A DNA stretch of 64,000 nucleotides from Novosphingobium pentaromativorans US6-1. GTDB taxonomy: Bacteria > Pseudomonadota > Alphaproteobacteria > Sphingomonadales > Sphingomonadaceae. The stretch covers positions 186,001 through 250,000 of the forward strand of contig NZ_CP009291.1 in the NCBI RefSeq assembly GCF_000767465.1, written 5' to 3'. The notes below the pieces were generated by a model that saw only the letters and a list, made by a program, of their open reading frames with translations, searched no databases and had not been told where the DNA came from. The position numbers and the translations under genes were made by a program. This document shows, in pieces, positions 18,245 to 27,122 of the stretch; position 1 is the first letter of the stretch, and each line of letters opens with the position of its first letter.

Positions 18245-18736
18245 TTACCCATAAGTCGCGAGTTCCGCGCCGATCTGGATATCGACGAGGCGCCGTAGGC
18301 CGCGCCAGACGACGGTGTTACCAGGCGGTGGGTCGGACGACCTCGCGAGATAGCCGCCAAGGCGGGACAGTTTAGTGAGATAGAGCTGGAGCGTGCCCGG
18401 CTTTGCACCGCGGTTCCCGCTATCGGCAACGAGGCGGTCGAGGATTGTGATTTCCGTGGCTGTGAATGCGATCGCCGGGTCGGCGTCGGGGGCCGCACGT
18501 GCCATCATGGTCATCCACAATACGCGCCAGCTGACGATACAAAACAGCGCGACAAGGTTGGCTAACCGATCGGCGGTGCGGAGCTTGGCGTCCTCGGCGC
18601 GGCATCCCGACTTCAGGATTTTGTGGAAGACTTCGATCTTCCAGCGCATGGAATACCAACGGATTTTCTCGATCGCATCTTGAAGGTCGTTGACCTCCAG
18701 ATCGGTTACGAGCTTCCACAGGATCGGCTTTCGGCC
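18245..18736 (-). pseudogene. IS4-family transposase, C-terminal remnant
   Basis: The last 163 codons of an IS4-family transposase remain on the minus strand, beginning in frame at GRKPILWKLVTD at base 18736. The IS4 signature Y-(2)-R-(3)-E-(6)-K is matched exactly by YSMRWKIEVFHKILK, followed by SGCRAEDAKL and a long helical tail. The N-terminal two thirds, with the first two catalytic Asp residues, are missing. The break coincides with the terminal repeat of the adjacent IS66 element, so that insertion and a loss of sequence on its far side truncated the gene. The downstream end of the old IS4 element must lie between 17989 and 18245, but I could not place it. I see no gene in 17989-18244. 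Confidence 0.85.
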
Positions 18737-19104
18737 GTAAGCGTGGCGTGGAGGCCGCGTTGTCAGCGTGATTTTCTTGCTTGAGCGGCTTTTCCGGCGG
18801 CGCGTCGTTTGGCGATGGCGCCGATCCTGAGCTTTGCGTCGCGTTCGTCTATCTCGTCAGGATTGAAGGCTTTGCCGTAGCAGCCCTGGTGCCACTCGGT
18901 GGCATCCTTGTGCTCGGGGTGCTTGGGATCGGTGACGGCTTCAAGGAAGGCTTCGAAGCCGGGCGTGCCGCCGCAGTCTTCGGGCGGAGCGCGGTGTTCG
19001 CCCTCAATATATCGCGGATATTTGGTTCCTGCTTCGCCATCCCTGACCGCTTCGACGGTGACGATGTGCTCCCAGCTGTCGCCCATGTCGTAAGTGTAGA
19101 GGAA

Positions 19105-20404
19105 CTGGACGCCTCGAAAAACTGGTAGCGTTTGCGGTCGCTGCGTGATTCACTGCCTTTGCGTTGCAGCGGAGGTGGTGATGTTAGGACAGGCGGGTTT
19201 CTTTGATCTTTCGGACAGGTACGAGGCGCTGAGCGCAGCGGGTGATCCGCTCGAGCGGCTCGCGGCTGTCGTCGACTTCGAGGTTTTCCGTGGACCGCTG
19301 GTCGCGGCGCTCCGGCGGAGCGTTCGTGGTAAGGGCGGACGCCCGCCATTCGACCCGGTGCTGATGTTCAAGATCCTGGTGCTGCAGGCGCTCTACTCGC
19401 TGTCTGACGAGGCCACCGAGTTCCAGATCAAGGATCGCCTGTCATTCCAGCGGTTCCTGGGGCTCGGGCTCGACGGCACGGTGCCCGACGCGACTACAGT
19501 CTGGCTCTTCCGCGAGAGGCTGGTCAAGGCCAAGGCGATTGACCGGCTGTTCGCCCGCTTCGATGCCGCACTCACCGACCGGGGCTATCTCGCCATGGGC
19601 GGGCAGATCATCGACGCCACAGTCGTACCCGCGCCCAAACAACGGAACACCGAAGCGGAGAAAGCCGCGATCAAGGAGGGGCGCGTTCCTGAAGCCTGGC
19701 AGGCCAGGCCCGCGAGGCTTAGGCAGAAGGACCGCGATGCACGCTGGAGCGTCAAGTACAGCAAGGCCAAGGTAAAGGAAGGCGCCGATCCCAAGGCGTT
19801 CAAGCGGGTCGACCTTGCCATCCCGATGTTCGGCTACAAAAATCACATCGGCATCGACCGGGTCCATGGCATCATCCGCACATGGGATGCAAGCGCAGCC
19901 AATGCCCACGATGGCGCCCGGCTGCCCGACGTGGTCAGTAAGGACAATACCGGATCGGGCATCTGGGCCGATACGGCCTACCGGTCGAAGAAGAACGAGG
20001 CATTCCTCGCCAAGGGCATGTTCACCAGCCATATCCACCAGAAGAAACCGCCGCGTCGGCCGATGCCCGAGCACATCGCGCGCGCCAATGCAAAGCGGTC
20101 CGCCGTGCGCTCCGCGGTCGAGCACGTGTTCGCTGGCCAAAAGCACCGCATGGGGCTCATCGTGCGCACCATCGGCATCGCCCGCGCCCGCATCAAGATC
20201 GGGATGGCGAACCTGGCTTATAACTTCCAACGCCTCGCCTGGCTCGAGGGGCGTACTGCGCCCGCATGACGCAAAAACCGGCTCCTAAGACCGGTTCCGA
20301 CGGAAAATCAGCAGATCAAGAGGCCGAAACAGGGGCGCACCATGCCCCCGCGCGCCATCACGTCGCCATCAAGCCAAAATCAGACGGTTCTTCGAGGTGT
20401 CCAG
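19105..20404 (+). mobile_element. IS5-family insertion sequence (nested)
   Basis: A 1.3-kb element bounded by imperfect inverted repeats of about 20 bp. The left end reads CTGGACGCCTCGAAAAACTG and the right end is the complement of CTGGACACCTCGAAGAACC. It carries one transposase gene on the + strand. The trinucleotide CAG (minus strand) occurs on both sides of the junction, so either there is a 3-bp target duplication or the repeat is part of the ends; I cannot decide. Removing 19105-20404 exactly restores the reading frame of the pRiA4b passenger gene, which confirms the boundaries. Confidence 0.88.
19181..20269 (+). CDS. IS5-family transposase
   Basis: Transposase of about 362 aa with N-terminal DUF772-like and DDE_Tnp_1 domains. 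It begins MLGQAGFFDLSDRYEALS. The catalytic acids are visible as D in GGQIIDATVVPAPKQR, D in GIWADTAYRS and E in RSAVEHVFAGQKHRMG. The ATG at 19181 is preferred to one 12 codons upstream because GGAGG lies at 19171-19175. The insert between the first and second Asp (RQKDRDARWSVKYSKAK...YKNHIGID) is normal for the IS5 group. The gene appears intact, so the element may still be active. Confidence 0.93.
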   Translation: MLGQAGFFDLSDRYEALSAAGDPLERLAAVVDFEVFRGPLVAALRRSVRGKGGRPPFDPVLMFKILVLQALYSLSDEATEFQIKDRLSFQRFLGLGLDGTVPDATTVWLFRERLVKAKAIDRLFARFDAALTDRGYLAMGGQIIDATVVPAPKQRNTEAEKAAIKEGRVPEAWQARPARLRQKDRDARWSVKYSKAKVKEGADPKAFKRVDLAIPMFGYKNHIGIDRVHGIIRTWDASAANAHDGARLPDVVSKDNTGSGIWADTAYRSKKNEAFLAKGMFTSHIHQKKPPRRPMPEHIARANAKRSAVRSAVEHVFAGQKHRMGLIVRTIGIARARIKIGMANLAYNFQRLAWLEGRTAPA

Positions 20405-20667
20405 CTGACGGACATCGCGGTCGAGCAGCGCCTTGAGTCTGGTGTTTTTGGCCGCGAACAGGCGATCGTCGGGCCAGTCGGGATCGGTCACGCCGTAGCG
20501 CCTGTCGCCTGCCTCGAACTCCCAGAGATGATAGTCGAGCCAGCCCATTGCGCCCTGGATGACATCGTGGAGCATCTTGAGGTTGGCATCGACCGGAACA
20601 TCGACCCGCCGCCAGATCGAGGGATCGGTATCGGCAAGCGCGATATGCAGGCGGGCAATGGTCTCGC

Positions 20668-22203
20668 TCATGCCGCCATGCTGACTGGCGTGACTTCGGC
20701 TGTCCAGTTCCATGGCATGAGTTCGTCCCAGCGCGAGGCCGGCCATCCGCTGGCGATCTTCTCGATCACATCGGCGATGTAGGCTTGCGACTCCAGACCA
20801 TTGAGCTTGGCGGTCTCGATGACGGAATAGATCGCGGCCGCCCGTTCGCCGCCCGCCTTCGAACCGGCGAACAGCCAGTTCTTCCGACCAATGGCGATTG
20901 AACGCATGGCCCGTTCGGCGATGTTGTTGTCGATCTCGGCACCGCCCTCGTCGAGGAAGAGGGTGAGCGCCGTCCAGCGCTTGCGGCCATAGGCGAGCGC
21001 CTTGGCCATCGCCGACTTGGGCGACAGGCGGTGCAGGGCATCATGGATGGCTACGCGCAGGCTCTCGATCTGCGGCTTGCTTCGTTCCTGGCGACATCGC
21101 CGGCGGACGTCGGGCGGCCTACCGCGTATCTCTTCCTCGATCCGGTAAAGCCTGGCGATCCGTTCCAGCAGATCCGTGGTCAGCGGCGTCGGGCTGGTCT
21201 GGTGGTTCTCGAATATCTTGCGCCGGAAATGCGCCCAGCAGGCGACTTCCCTGATCCGACCGCCCGCATAGAGCTTGTCGTAACCGGCATAGGCGTCGGC
21301 CTGAAGAAGACCGGCAAAGTGCTTGAGCTCGGTCTGCGGATGGATGCCGCTGCGATCGGACGTGAACCGGTACCAGACCAGAGCCGGACCAGTGGCACCC
21401 GATGCGCGATCATCGATGACATAGGTCCACAGCCTTGCCTGCGCGGTCTTGCCCTTGCCCGGCACCAGCATCGGCACGGGCGTATCGTCGGTGTGTAGCT
21501 TGCCGGCCTTGAGGCCCTGTTCACGAATGCGGGCAACAATGGGATCGAGCAGCGCGGCTGCCTGTCCTGCCCAACCGGCCAGGGTCGAGCGGTCGATACT
21601 GACCCCTTGCGCCGCCATCATCTCGGCCTGGCGATAGAGCGGCAGGTGATGGTCGAACTTGTTCACGACCACATGGGCGAGCGTCGCGAAGCTGGCCTTG
21701 CCGCGCGCGACCGCTTTTACCGGGGCGGACGCCTGGACGATCTTCTCGCAGGACCGGCAGGAATACTTGGGCCGCACGGTGCGGATGACGCGCCACTTCA
21801 CCGGCGCCACGTCGAGCATCTCGTCGCTGTCCTCGCCCAGCGGGCGCAGGGCGCCGCCGCAATCGGGGCAGGCGCAGCTTCCCGCTTCCGGTTCGATCCG
21901 GCGCTCGCTGCGGTGAAGATGACCGGGGAACTGACGGATCGGTGTCGCGCGCTGGTTGCCGGTTGCCGATGCCGTTGCGGCAACATCAGCAACAGCGGCT
22001 TCGCCTTCCAGTTCCTCAAGCGCCAGTTCGAGTTGCTCGATCTGGCGGCTGAGCTTCTCCGACGACTGGCCGAATGTCATCCGCTTAAGCTGGGCGAGCT
22101 GAAAACGCAGCGTCTCGATCAGCGTATCGCGGGCCGCCAGAGCCGCTTCCAGCTCGGCGATCCGGGCATCCTTGTCGATGGGGGAGGAGGCTTGATCCGA
22201 CAC
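20668..22203 (-). CDS. IS66-family transposase TnpC
   Basis: Catalytic transposase of the IS66 element, 511 aa. Order of parts: N-terminal coiled coil (about residues 8-75, leucine-rich, LEAALAARDTLIETLRFQL), zinc-finger-like cysteines (CACPDCGG and YSCRSCEK), then the DDE domain. The catalytic acids are D in HTDDTPVPMLVP, D in LQADAYAGYDKLY and E in IDNNIAERAMRSIAIGRKNW. The C-terminal IS66_C segment (AYIADVIEKIASGWPASRWDELMPW) is present. The stop overlaps the start of the passenger gene (ATGA). It looks intact. Confidence 0.95.
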   Translation of the reverse strand: MSDQASSPIDKDARIAELEAALAARDTLIETLRFQLAQLKRMTFGQSSEKLSRQIEQLELALEELEGEAAVADVAATASATGNQRATPIRQFPGHLHRSERRIEPEAGSCACPDCGGALRPLGEDSDEMLDVAPVKWRVIRTVRPKYSCRSCEKIVQASAPVKAVARGKASFATLAHVVVNKFDHHLPLYRQAEMMAAQGVSIDRSTLAGWAGQAAALLDPIVARIREQGLKAGKLHTDDTPVPMLVPGKGKTAQARLWTYVIDDRASGATGPALVWYRFTSDRSGIHPQTELKHFAGLLQADAYAGYDKLYAGGRIREVACWAHFRRKIFENHQTSPTPLTTDLLERIARLYRIEEEIRGRPPDVRRRCRQERSKPQIESLRVAIHDALHRLSPKSAMAKALAYGRKRWTALTLFLDEGGAEIDNNIAERAMRSIAIGRKNWLFAGSKAGGERAAAIYSVIETAKLNGLESQAYIADVIEKIASGWPASRWDELMPWNWTAEVTPVSMAA

Positions 22204-22264
22204 CGTGATCCTTTAGCGAATCGGGTGGTCCAATGCCAGAAAAACCAACGGAATCCGTGAGCTT

Positions 22265-22612
22265 TTATCCCGCCAGAAGAGGCACAGTCGTCCGCTCGGG
22301 CCGACGCCAGTCGATGCCTTCCAGAAGCATCGAAAGCTGCGCCGAGGTGAGACTGACCTTGCCTGTCTTCGTCACCGGCCACACGAAACGCCCACGATCC
22401 ATACGCTTCGAAAACAGGCACATGCCCTGACCATCGTACCACAGCAGCTTGACCAGATCACCGCGCTTGCCCCGAAAGGCGAACAGCGCCCCGCAATGCG
22501 GGTTCTCGTGCAGCACTTGCTGCGCCAATACTGCCAGACCGTTAAAGCCCTTACGCATGTCGGTCACACCGCAGGCAAGATAAATGCGTGTCGAAGGAGG
22601 CAACGGGATCAT
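22265..22612 (-). CDS. IS66-family accessory protein TnpB
   Basis: IS66 Orf2-like protein, 115 aa. The family core IYLACGVTDMRKGFNGLAVL, FAFRGKRGDLVKLLWYDGQGMCLFSKRM and the C-terminal LLEGIDWRRPERT are visible. The start overlaps the tnpA stop as ATGA (22609-22612), so translation is probably coupled. TnpB is needed for transposition of complete IS66 elements; its biochemical role is not settled. A gap of about 60 bp separates it from tnpC. Confidence 0.94.
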   Translation of the reverse strand: MIPLPPSTRIYLACGVTDMRKGFNGLAVLAQQVLHENPHCGALFAFRGKRGDLVKLLWYDGQGMCLFSKRMDRGRFVWPVTKTGKVSLTSAQLSMLLEGIDWRRPERTTVPLLAG

Positions 22613-23055
22613 TGAGACAGCACGCTGATCACCCGCGCCAGCGCATCGGCATCGACTGCAGTGTCCACCGTCAGCTTCACGCCCGAAGGCAGTTCGATCC
22701 CGATCTCGCCACCCGCTCGGGCGGGAGATGAAACAGCCGGAAGCAAGGGCTCCGATATCTCAACCTCGGCAAAAGCCGGCAATGCCGTCCGCCTCGTTCC
22801 CGTCAACTCACCAGACATCGCCAGGCGCCGCCAGGTGTAGAGTTGCCCGCTGCCGACTTCATGCCGTTCACAGGCCGACCGAACCGAGCCATCCGGTCCG
22901 AAGGCGTCCCGCAAAATCGCCAGCTTCTGCTCCACCGTCCAGCGCCGACGGCCCGACACGCGCCCTACGATCTCGACGCGACCAGTCATACGAGTGCTCA
23001 TATGACCAGTCGTATGACTGCTCGTTCCGTCATCGTCGATATCGTCCATCGGCAC
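22609..23055 (-). CDS. IS66-family DNA-binding protein TnpA
   Basis: IS66 Orf1, up to 148 aa, with a helix-turn-helix of the transposase-8 type: RRRWTVEQKLAILRDAFGPDGSVRSACERHEV...QLYTWRR. A variable linker and a C-terminal GIELPSGVKLTVD...LARVISVL strand-helix follow. The first 20-odd residues are low-complexity and the true start may be one of the later ATGs (for example MSTRMTGRVEIV). It overlaps tnpB by 4 bp. Confidence 0.9.
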   Translation of the reverse strand: MPMDDIDDDGTSSHTTGHMSTRMTGRVEIVGRVSGRRRWTVEQKLAILRDAFGPDGSVRSACERHEVGSGQLYTWRRLAMSGELTGTRRTALPAFAEVEISEPLLPAVSSPARAGGEIGIELPSGVKLTVDTAVDADALARVISVLSQ

Positions 23056-23292
23056 CGCTCCACAAGAGAGCGGTAATCAGCCTATCCCAACGCCATCATG
23101 CAAGGCGGCCTTCACACCACGCTTACTCTTGATTTGACGTTGCGTAGTTATCTATCGCGGATCAGCGAAGGCTGTTTTCCAAAATGTCGCTCGCTTGACC
23201 CCAATGGCGCGGTGTGAGTTGAGGTGGAAATCGACGCGTTAATAAAGGGGATTGCGGAGCGCGGTGCATGAAGTAATGTCGCGGCACGTTAG

Positions 23293-24204
23293 ATGGTGGA
23301 AAGGCTAAGCCTGCTGTCGTCGTCCCGTCAGCGCGTCCCGCCGCTCGTCAATCGTTTCCTCTGTCCCTTAGTTGTCGGCCAGGAAATTGGCGCACCGGAG
23401 AACCTTTTGTCTCATTTTCTCTCCACCCTGCCGTTAGAAACCCTACAACAGCTCGATGAAATGGAGGTTCGTCATGCGGCAGCATGGGCGATCGAGGGTG
23501 ACGCTAATATACCCATCATTCTTCCAGATCTCTTGAGCTGCAGTAATGCAATCCAAGCCGATTTGCCGACAATCTGGCTTGGCGTTCCTGCACGCGGAGA
23601 TTTTACTTCATTGTTTGCTTTTCTTAATGAGGAAGAGAAGGCCCATGTTCTTCGTCTTAGAAACCGTAAAGACCAATGGAGTGTCGCGTCAGCTCGCGCG
23701 GCAGTACGAATACTATTGAGCAGACACCTTGATTGTCCTGCTCAAGATATAGTCTTTATCCGCGACGATTATGGAAAACCTTGGCTCGATCTCCGAAGCC
23801 ATGGGAATATTGCTGAACAACTCCACTTCAGCATCAGTCACACGAGAGACTTGGTAGCCGTCGCTATCGGCCGCAGTCGAGTGGGCATCGATGTTGAAAT
23901 AGTCCGTGAGTTTACTGATATTATGCAAGTCGCTACGATGCAATTTGCAAAAGAAATGGTTAACGATCTTCGTGCAGCTCATTCGGACGCTGAAATGGTC
24001 GAGTTATTCTACAGATTTTGGACGCTTGGTGAGGCCTTTATAAAAGCAACCGGTGAAGGCATTGCACAAGGACTGCAGTCATTTGCTTTTTCCGCTTATG
24101 GGCGCCCTGCGTTGAAGCGGGTGAGCAAACTCTGGGGACCAACGGATCGCTGGAGCTTTGGAGTACTGCGATGTGGAGCGCGTCCTGCTGTCAGCCAATC
24201 CTAG
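23293..24204 (+). CDS. 4'-phosphopantetheinyl transferase (Sfp type)
   Basis: Activates carrier proteins by moving 4'-phosphopantetheine from coenzyme A to the conserved serine of each PCP. The Sfp-type signatures are present: ISHTRDLVAVAIG, VGIDVE and FWTLGEAFIKATGEG, which supply the magnesium-binding Asp/Glu residues and the catalytic W-x-x-x-E-A-x-x-K pattern. The R-x-x-R...RILL region and DDYGKPWLD are also typical. Length is about 303 aa with a long N-terminal part; the start at 23293 is not supported by a strong ribosome-binding site and a later start is possible. It is the first gene after the IS scar and the likely activator of the eight carrier domains in the NRPS. The 166 bp between the IS66 end and this gene hold nothing I can name. 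Confidence 0.92.
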   Translation: MVERLSLLSSSRQRVPPLVNRFLCPLVVGQEIGAPENLLSHFLSTLPLETLQQLDEMEVRHAAAWAIEGDANIPIILPDLLSCSNAIQADLPTIWLGVPARGDFTSLFAFLNEEEKAHVLRLRNRKDQWSVASARAAVRILLSRHLDCPAQDIVFIRDDYGKPWLDLRSHGNIAEQLHFSISHTRDLVAVAIGRSRVGIDVEIVREFTDIMQVATMQFAKEMVNDLRAAHSDAEMVELFYRFWTLGEAFIKATGEGIAQGLQSFAFSAYGRPALKRVSKLWGPTDRWSFGVLRCGARPAVSQS

Positions 24205-24305
24205 CTTGTTCTGCCGGTCATGGTCCGACCAGCGAACCGCCTCAGCTGGCGGAAAGTACCAGTGGCCAGCGGCATAGAAAGGTTCTTCCCGTCAGATCCT
24301 GCGCG

Positions 24306-24536
24306 CTAGCTCGCGCGCGATTTTGCAAATGCGTCCATTTCCCGCACCAGGCTCAATGGACGCATGTCGGTCCAGTTCTCGTCGATCCAGGCCATGCACA
24401 TTTGCCTGTCGCCCTTTGGTCCTATCGTCCGCCATCCGGCAGGCACGTCAAACTGAGTGGGCCACAGCGAGTGCTGCCCTTCATCGTTGACCAGAACCAA
24501 GAACTCGCCTTCCTCATCGTCAAAGGGATTGGTCAT
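24306..24536 (-). CDS. MbtH-like protein
   Basis: A 76-aa MbtH-family protein. The conserved pattern is complete: TNPFDDEEGEFLVLVNDEGQ, HSLWPTQFDVPAGW, then AWIDENWTDMRPLSL. MbtH proteins bind NRPS adenylation domains and help them fold and work. It lies 49 bp downstream of the Rieske oxygenase gene on the same strand, so both are probably one transcript. A GCGCGC...GCGCGC hairpin (24301-24318) overlaps its stop codon but lacks a T-run. Confidence 0.96.
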   Translation of the reverse strand: MTNPFDDEEGEFLVLVNDEGQHSLWPTQFDVPAGWRTIGPKGDRQMCMAWIDENWTDMRPLSLVREMDAFAKSRAS

Positions 24537-24585
24537 CTGTGGTGGGTTCCTTTCTCCAAGCTGACGAAAACTCTAGCGCCGCATT

Positions 24586-25776
24586 TCAGATGGGCAAGCC
24601 GACAACATCCATGACTGCCCGGTGAAAGGCCTGCACGGCCGGCTCATTGCGCCCCACGATGAGATCGGGCCCTTCGTCCTTGGTCGCCAGATTGGACCAG
24701 ATGCCCTCAGCGACCTCATAATCCTCCAACGTCACGTCGCTCTTGCTGTCGTCAATGGTCCCGAATTTGGCTTTATAGTTTTCAACCGAAAGACCAGAAA
24801 TGTAGACTGAGAAAAGGCAGACCATTTCACCCGGCGTGTCACCAGGGAAAATCCGGAACATGCGCACGAAACGCTCGGAGGGCCCGATATCGCCGGCGAC
24901 CAGAACGGTATTCGGGAAAATGAAGTAGGTTCCCACATGTCGCGCTTCAGGCCACTCTTGCTCAGAAGTGCCGACCAGATCGGCAAGCGCACGTTCGGCA
25001 AAAGTCAGAACCCAGTGTGCGCCATGATCGTCGAACGCCGCTACATTCGAGATGTATGCATTGCCTATAGAGCGGGCATGGAGCACGCCGAAATGATAGC
25101 TTTCCGCATAGGTGTCGATTGCGATCTTCCAGTTAGTTCTCGCATCCAGTCGGCTAGCCTGAACCGGCACCATTGCGGTCAGTTCGAGCGTCGCCAGGAC
25201 CGGCGCAAAGCTACCTAAATGCATTGGCAAGTCGAGCGGCTCGTTTCCCCGCATTCGCACAAAGACCACACCGTCTTGCTCCGCTGCGACCACAGGCAAC
25301 AGCCGACAATTTTCGAGCGTCTCCGGGTCAAAGCCTGCTCGACCGGGGATGTTGACCAAGCGGCCGGACAGATCATAGCTCCAGCCGTGGAACGGGCAAA
25401 CGATGCGCTGACCGCGCCTCAAGTCTGGATCGCCCCCGGACCCGACAAGCCGCGCGGCACGATGTGCGCAACGATTCCGAAAGGCGCGGACCTGCCCCTT
25501 CTCATCCCGCAGGACCAAAACCGCATGGTCCGCGACTTCGAACACTATTCGATCGCCGGGATGCGGGATGTCTTGTGCGAGACAGGCGATCAGCGGCACC
25601 CCATCGAACAAGGTCTGTCGCTCGGCTGCCCAGCGCGCCGGATCAGTATAACAATGCGCAGGTAAACGCATTACCGATGACGCCAAATCTGTGGTTCCAC
25701 CGGCTGAGATATGCGCAACCAAGCGCTTGCGAACCGATTGAGCTTGCGCGCGTCGCGCCTTCTGAAACATAGTCAT
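24586..25776 (-). CDS. Rieske non-heme iron oxygenase, alpha-type
   Basis: A Rieske-type mono- or dioxygenase of about 396 aa. The [2Fe-2S] ligands are in CAHRAARL...CPFHGW. The mononuclear iron ligands are in DTYAESYHFGVLH, which has the usual D-x-x-x-x-x-H-x-x-x-x-H spacing. The C-terminal SRPBCC-like domain follows. The start is placed at ATG 25776 (MTMFQKARR); a TTG at 25824 would extend it by 16 residues. No beta subunit is adjacent, unlike the catabolic Rieske enzyme at 6-8 kb. The gene is upstream of mbtH and divergent from two P450 genes, so a tailoring role on the peptide or a building block is likely. No reductase partner is visible in the window. Confidence 0.88.
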   Translation of the reverse strand: MTMFQKARRAQAQSVRKRLVAHISAGGTTDLASSVMRLPAHCYTDPARWAAERQTLFDGVPLIACLAQDIPHPGDRIVFEVADHAVLVLRDEKGQVRAFRNRCAHRAARLVGSGGDPDLRRGQRIVCPFHGWSYDLSGRLVNIPGRAGFDPETLENCRLLPVVAAEQDGVVFVRMRGNEPLDLPMHLGSFAPVLATLELTAMVPVQASRLDARTNWKIAIDTYAESYHFGVLHARSIGNAYISNVAAFDDHGAHWVLTFAERALADLVGTSEQEWPEARHVGTYFIFPNTVLVAGDIGPSERFVRMFRIFPGDTPGEMVCLFSVYISGLSVENYKAKFGTIDDSKSDVTLEDYEVAEGIWSNLATKDEGPDLIVGRNEPAVQAFHRAVMDVVGLPI

Positions 25777-25874
25777 TCGAGTCAGTTCTTTGTAGCTTGA
25801 GAAGCAGTAATCATGGATATTCAAACAGGGAAGTCGAATTCAGGTGTGGTGGAGCGAAATTGGGTGTACCCTGC

Positions 25875-27122
25875 ATGATCGAAGACCAGATCGATCTGAC
25901 TATGGGAGATGCCCCTGTGCCGAGGCCGTCCCATGTGCCGGTGGAGCGGATGGTCGATCTCGACATATATCGCCTGCCCGGATCGGGTGACGATTTTCTC
26001 CGAGCTTGGATGGAAGTAGCTGAAAGCGCTCCTGCGCGAGTCATCTGGACTCCGCGCAATGGCGGACACTGGGTCGTGCTAGGGGGAACGGACATTGCCC
26101 ACGTTTATTCCGATCACGAGCATTTTTCGTCTAAGATCACGCTTGTTCCCCGCAAATGGGGCGAACTGTATCCGCTCAGGCCCACCACCCTCGACCCACC
26201 CGAACACCAGCCATATCGGCGCATTCTGACGGGCCTGTTGTCGAGCCGCACAGTGCGCCGCTCCATACCGATCGTGCGCGAACTTGCATCTCGCGCCGCC
26301 GAAGGCATCCGCCATCGTGGAGCGTGCGACATCGTTGCGGATTATGCCGCCGCGCTACCTCTTGCGCTTTTTGCAGCGTTGGCGGGAATCGAGGCCGACC
26401 GCATGGCAGTTTTGCCTGGTTATGCCGCACATCTGCTTGCGGATGAAGGGACCGATCTCCCTGAGCCCGTAATGGATCGCTTTACAACCTTTCTGCGGGC
26501 GTTGATCGCGGAGCGGCGGGCCTTACCGGGAGACGATATCATCACAGCGCTTCTGGCTGGACAAATTGACGGTCGACCTATCGAAGATGATGAGGCTGCG
26601 GATGTTGCGACCGCACTATTGACCGGCGGGCTGGACACTGTCGTGTCGCTGTTTGCGATGATGATGAGGCACCTCGCCGGCGAAGACGCATTACGGAGCA
26701 GACTCGTTGCCGATCCAGAATTGTTGCCAGCGGCGGTGCGCGAAATGACACGGCGCTTCGCCATCATGACAAAGGCGCGGCTGGTGCGTGCGGAACAACT
26801 CCTCGACGGGGTGACCCTGAAGGCAGGAGACATGGTCGTTATGCCCCCACTGCACGGCCTGGATCCAACGATTTTCCCCGATCCTTTGCGCGTCGACCTG
26901 ACTCGGGATGCCGCGCCGCATTCCGCATATGGTAACGGCGTTCACCGTTGCCCGGGTGCGCAACTGGCCGAAGCAGAAATGACAGTCATGCTGAAAGAAT
27001 GGCTGGCCCGGATTCCGAACTTCATGCTCGACCCTGACCGCCCGGTGCGCATGCAAGGCGGTGTGCTGGGTACGGTCGTCACTTGTCACCTGCGCTGGGA
27101 TACAGCGACCGCGGCGCCATGA
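25875..27122 (+). CDS. Cytochrome P450, CYP101 (P450cam)-like
   Basis: A bacterial class I P450 of about 415 aa. The sequence follows P450cam closely in pattern: HFSSKITLVPRKWGELYPL, TTLDPPEHQPYRRIL, the I-helix LLTGGLDTVVSLFAMMM with the acid-threonine pair (D-T), E-x-x-R in VREMTRR, and the heme loop YGNGVHRCPGAQLAE with the axial Cys. The start at 25875 (MIEDQIDLTMG) is chosen over 25797 because the extra 26 residues are not family-like. Its stop overlaps the start of the next P450 (ATGA). CYP101-type enzymes usually need a ferredoxin and a reductase, not seen here. Confidence 0.9.
   Translation: MIEDQIDLTMGDAPVPRPSHVPVERMVDLDIYRLPGSGDDFLRAWMEVAESAPARVIWTPRNGGHWVVLGGTDIAHVYSDHEHFSSKITLVPRKWGELYPLRPTTLDPPEHQPYRRILTGLLSSRTVRRSIPIVRELASRAAEGIRHRGACDIVADYAAALPLALFAALAGIEADRMAVLPGYAAHLLADEGTDLPEPVMDRFTTFLRALIAERRALPGDDIITALLAGQIDGRPIEDDEAADVATALLTGGLDTVVSLFAMMMRHLAGEDALRSRLVADPELLPAAVREMTRRFAIMTKARLVRAEQLLDGVTLKAGDMVVMPPLHGLDPTIFPDPLRVDLTRDAAPHSAYGNGVHRCPGAQLAEAEMTVMLKEWLARIPNFMLDPDRPVRMQGGVLGTVVTCHLRWDTATAAP

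Larger units (their letters stand above)
18763..20671 (-). pseudogene. pRiA4b ORF-3-family passenger gene of IS66, split by IS5
   Basis: The gene begins at 20671 (MSETIARLHIALADTDPSIW), overlapping the tnpC stop as ATGA. It reads to DVRQ at 20405, is interrupted by the IS5 element, and resumes in the same frame at 19104 with FLYTYDMGDSWEH, ending at 18763. Joined, the halves give about 202 aa with all the family landmarks: SIWRRVDVP, WLDYHLWEF, YDMGDSWEH, PPEDCGG and HKDATEWH. Proteins of this family are common IS66 passengers of unknown function. The interruption should inactivate the gene. Confidence 0.87.
18737..23126 (-). mobile_element. IS66-family element carrying a passenger gene and a nested IS5
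   Basis: The element is bounded by inverted repeats that begin GTAAGCGTGG at 18737 and end in the complement at 23126. About 20 of the first 23 bases match between the two ends. GTAAGCG ends are typical of IS66. It contains tnpA, tnpB and tnpC, all on the minus strand and coupled by short overlaps or gaps, plus a pRiA4b ORF-3 passenger gene overlapping the tnpC stop. A separate IS5-family element (19105-20404) sits inside the passenger gene. The 8-bp flanks differ (TTTCGGCC on the left, TCTTGATT on the right). A target duplication is therefore absent, pointing to a deletion or rearrangement after insertion. Confidence 0.88.
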
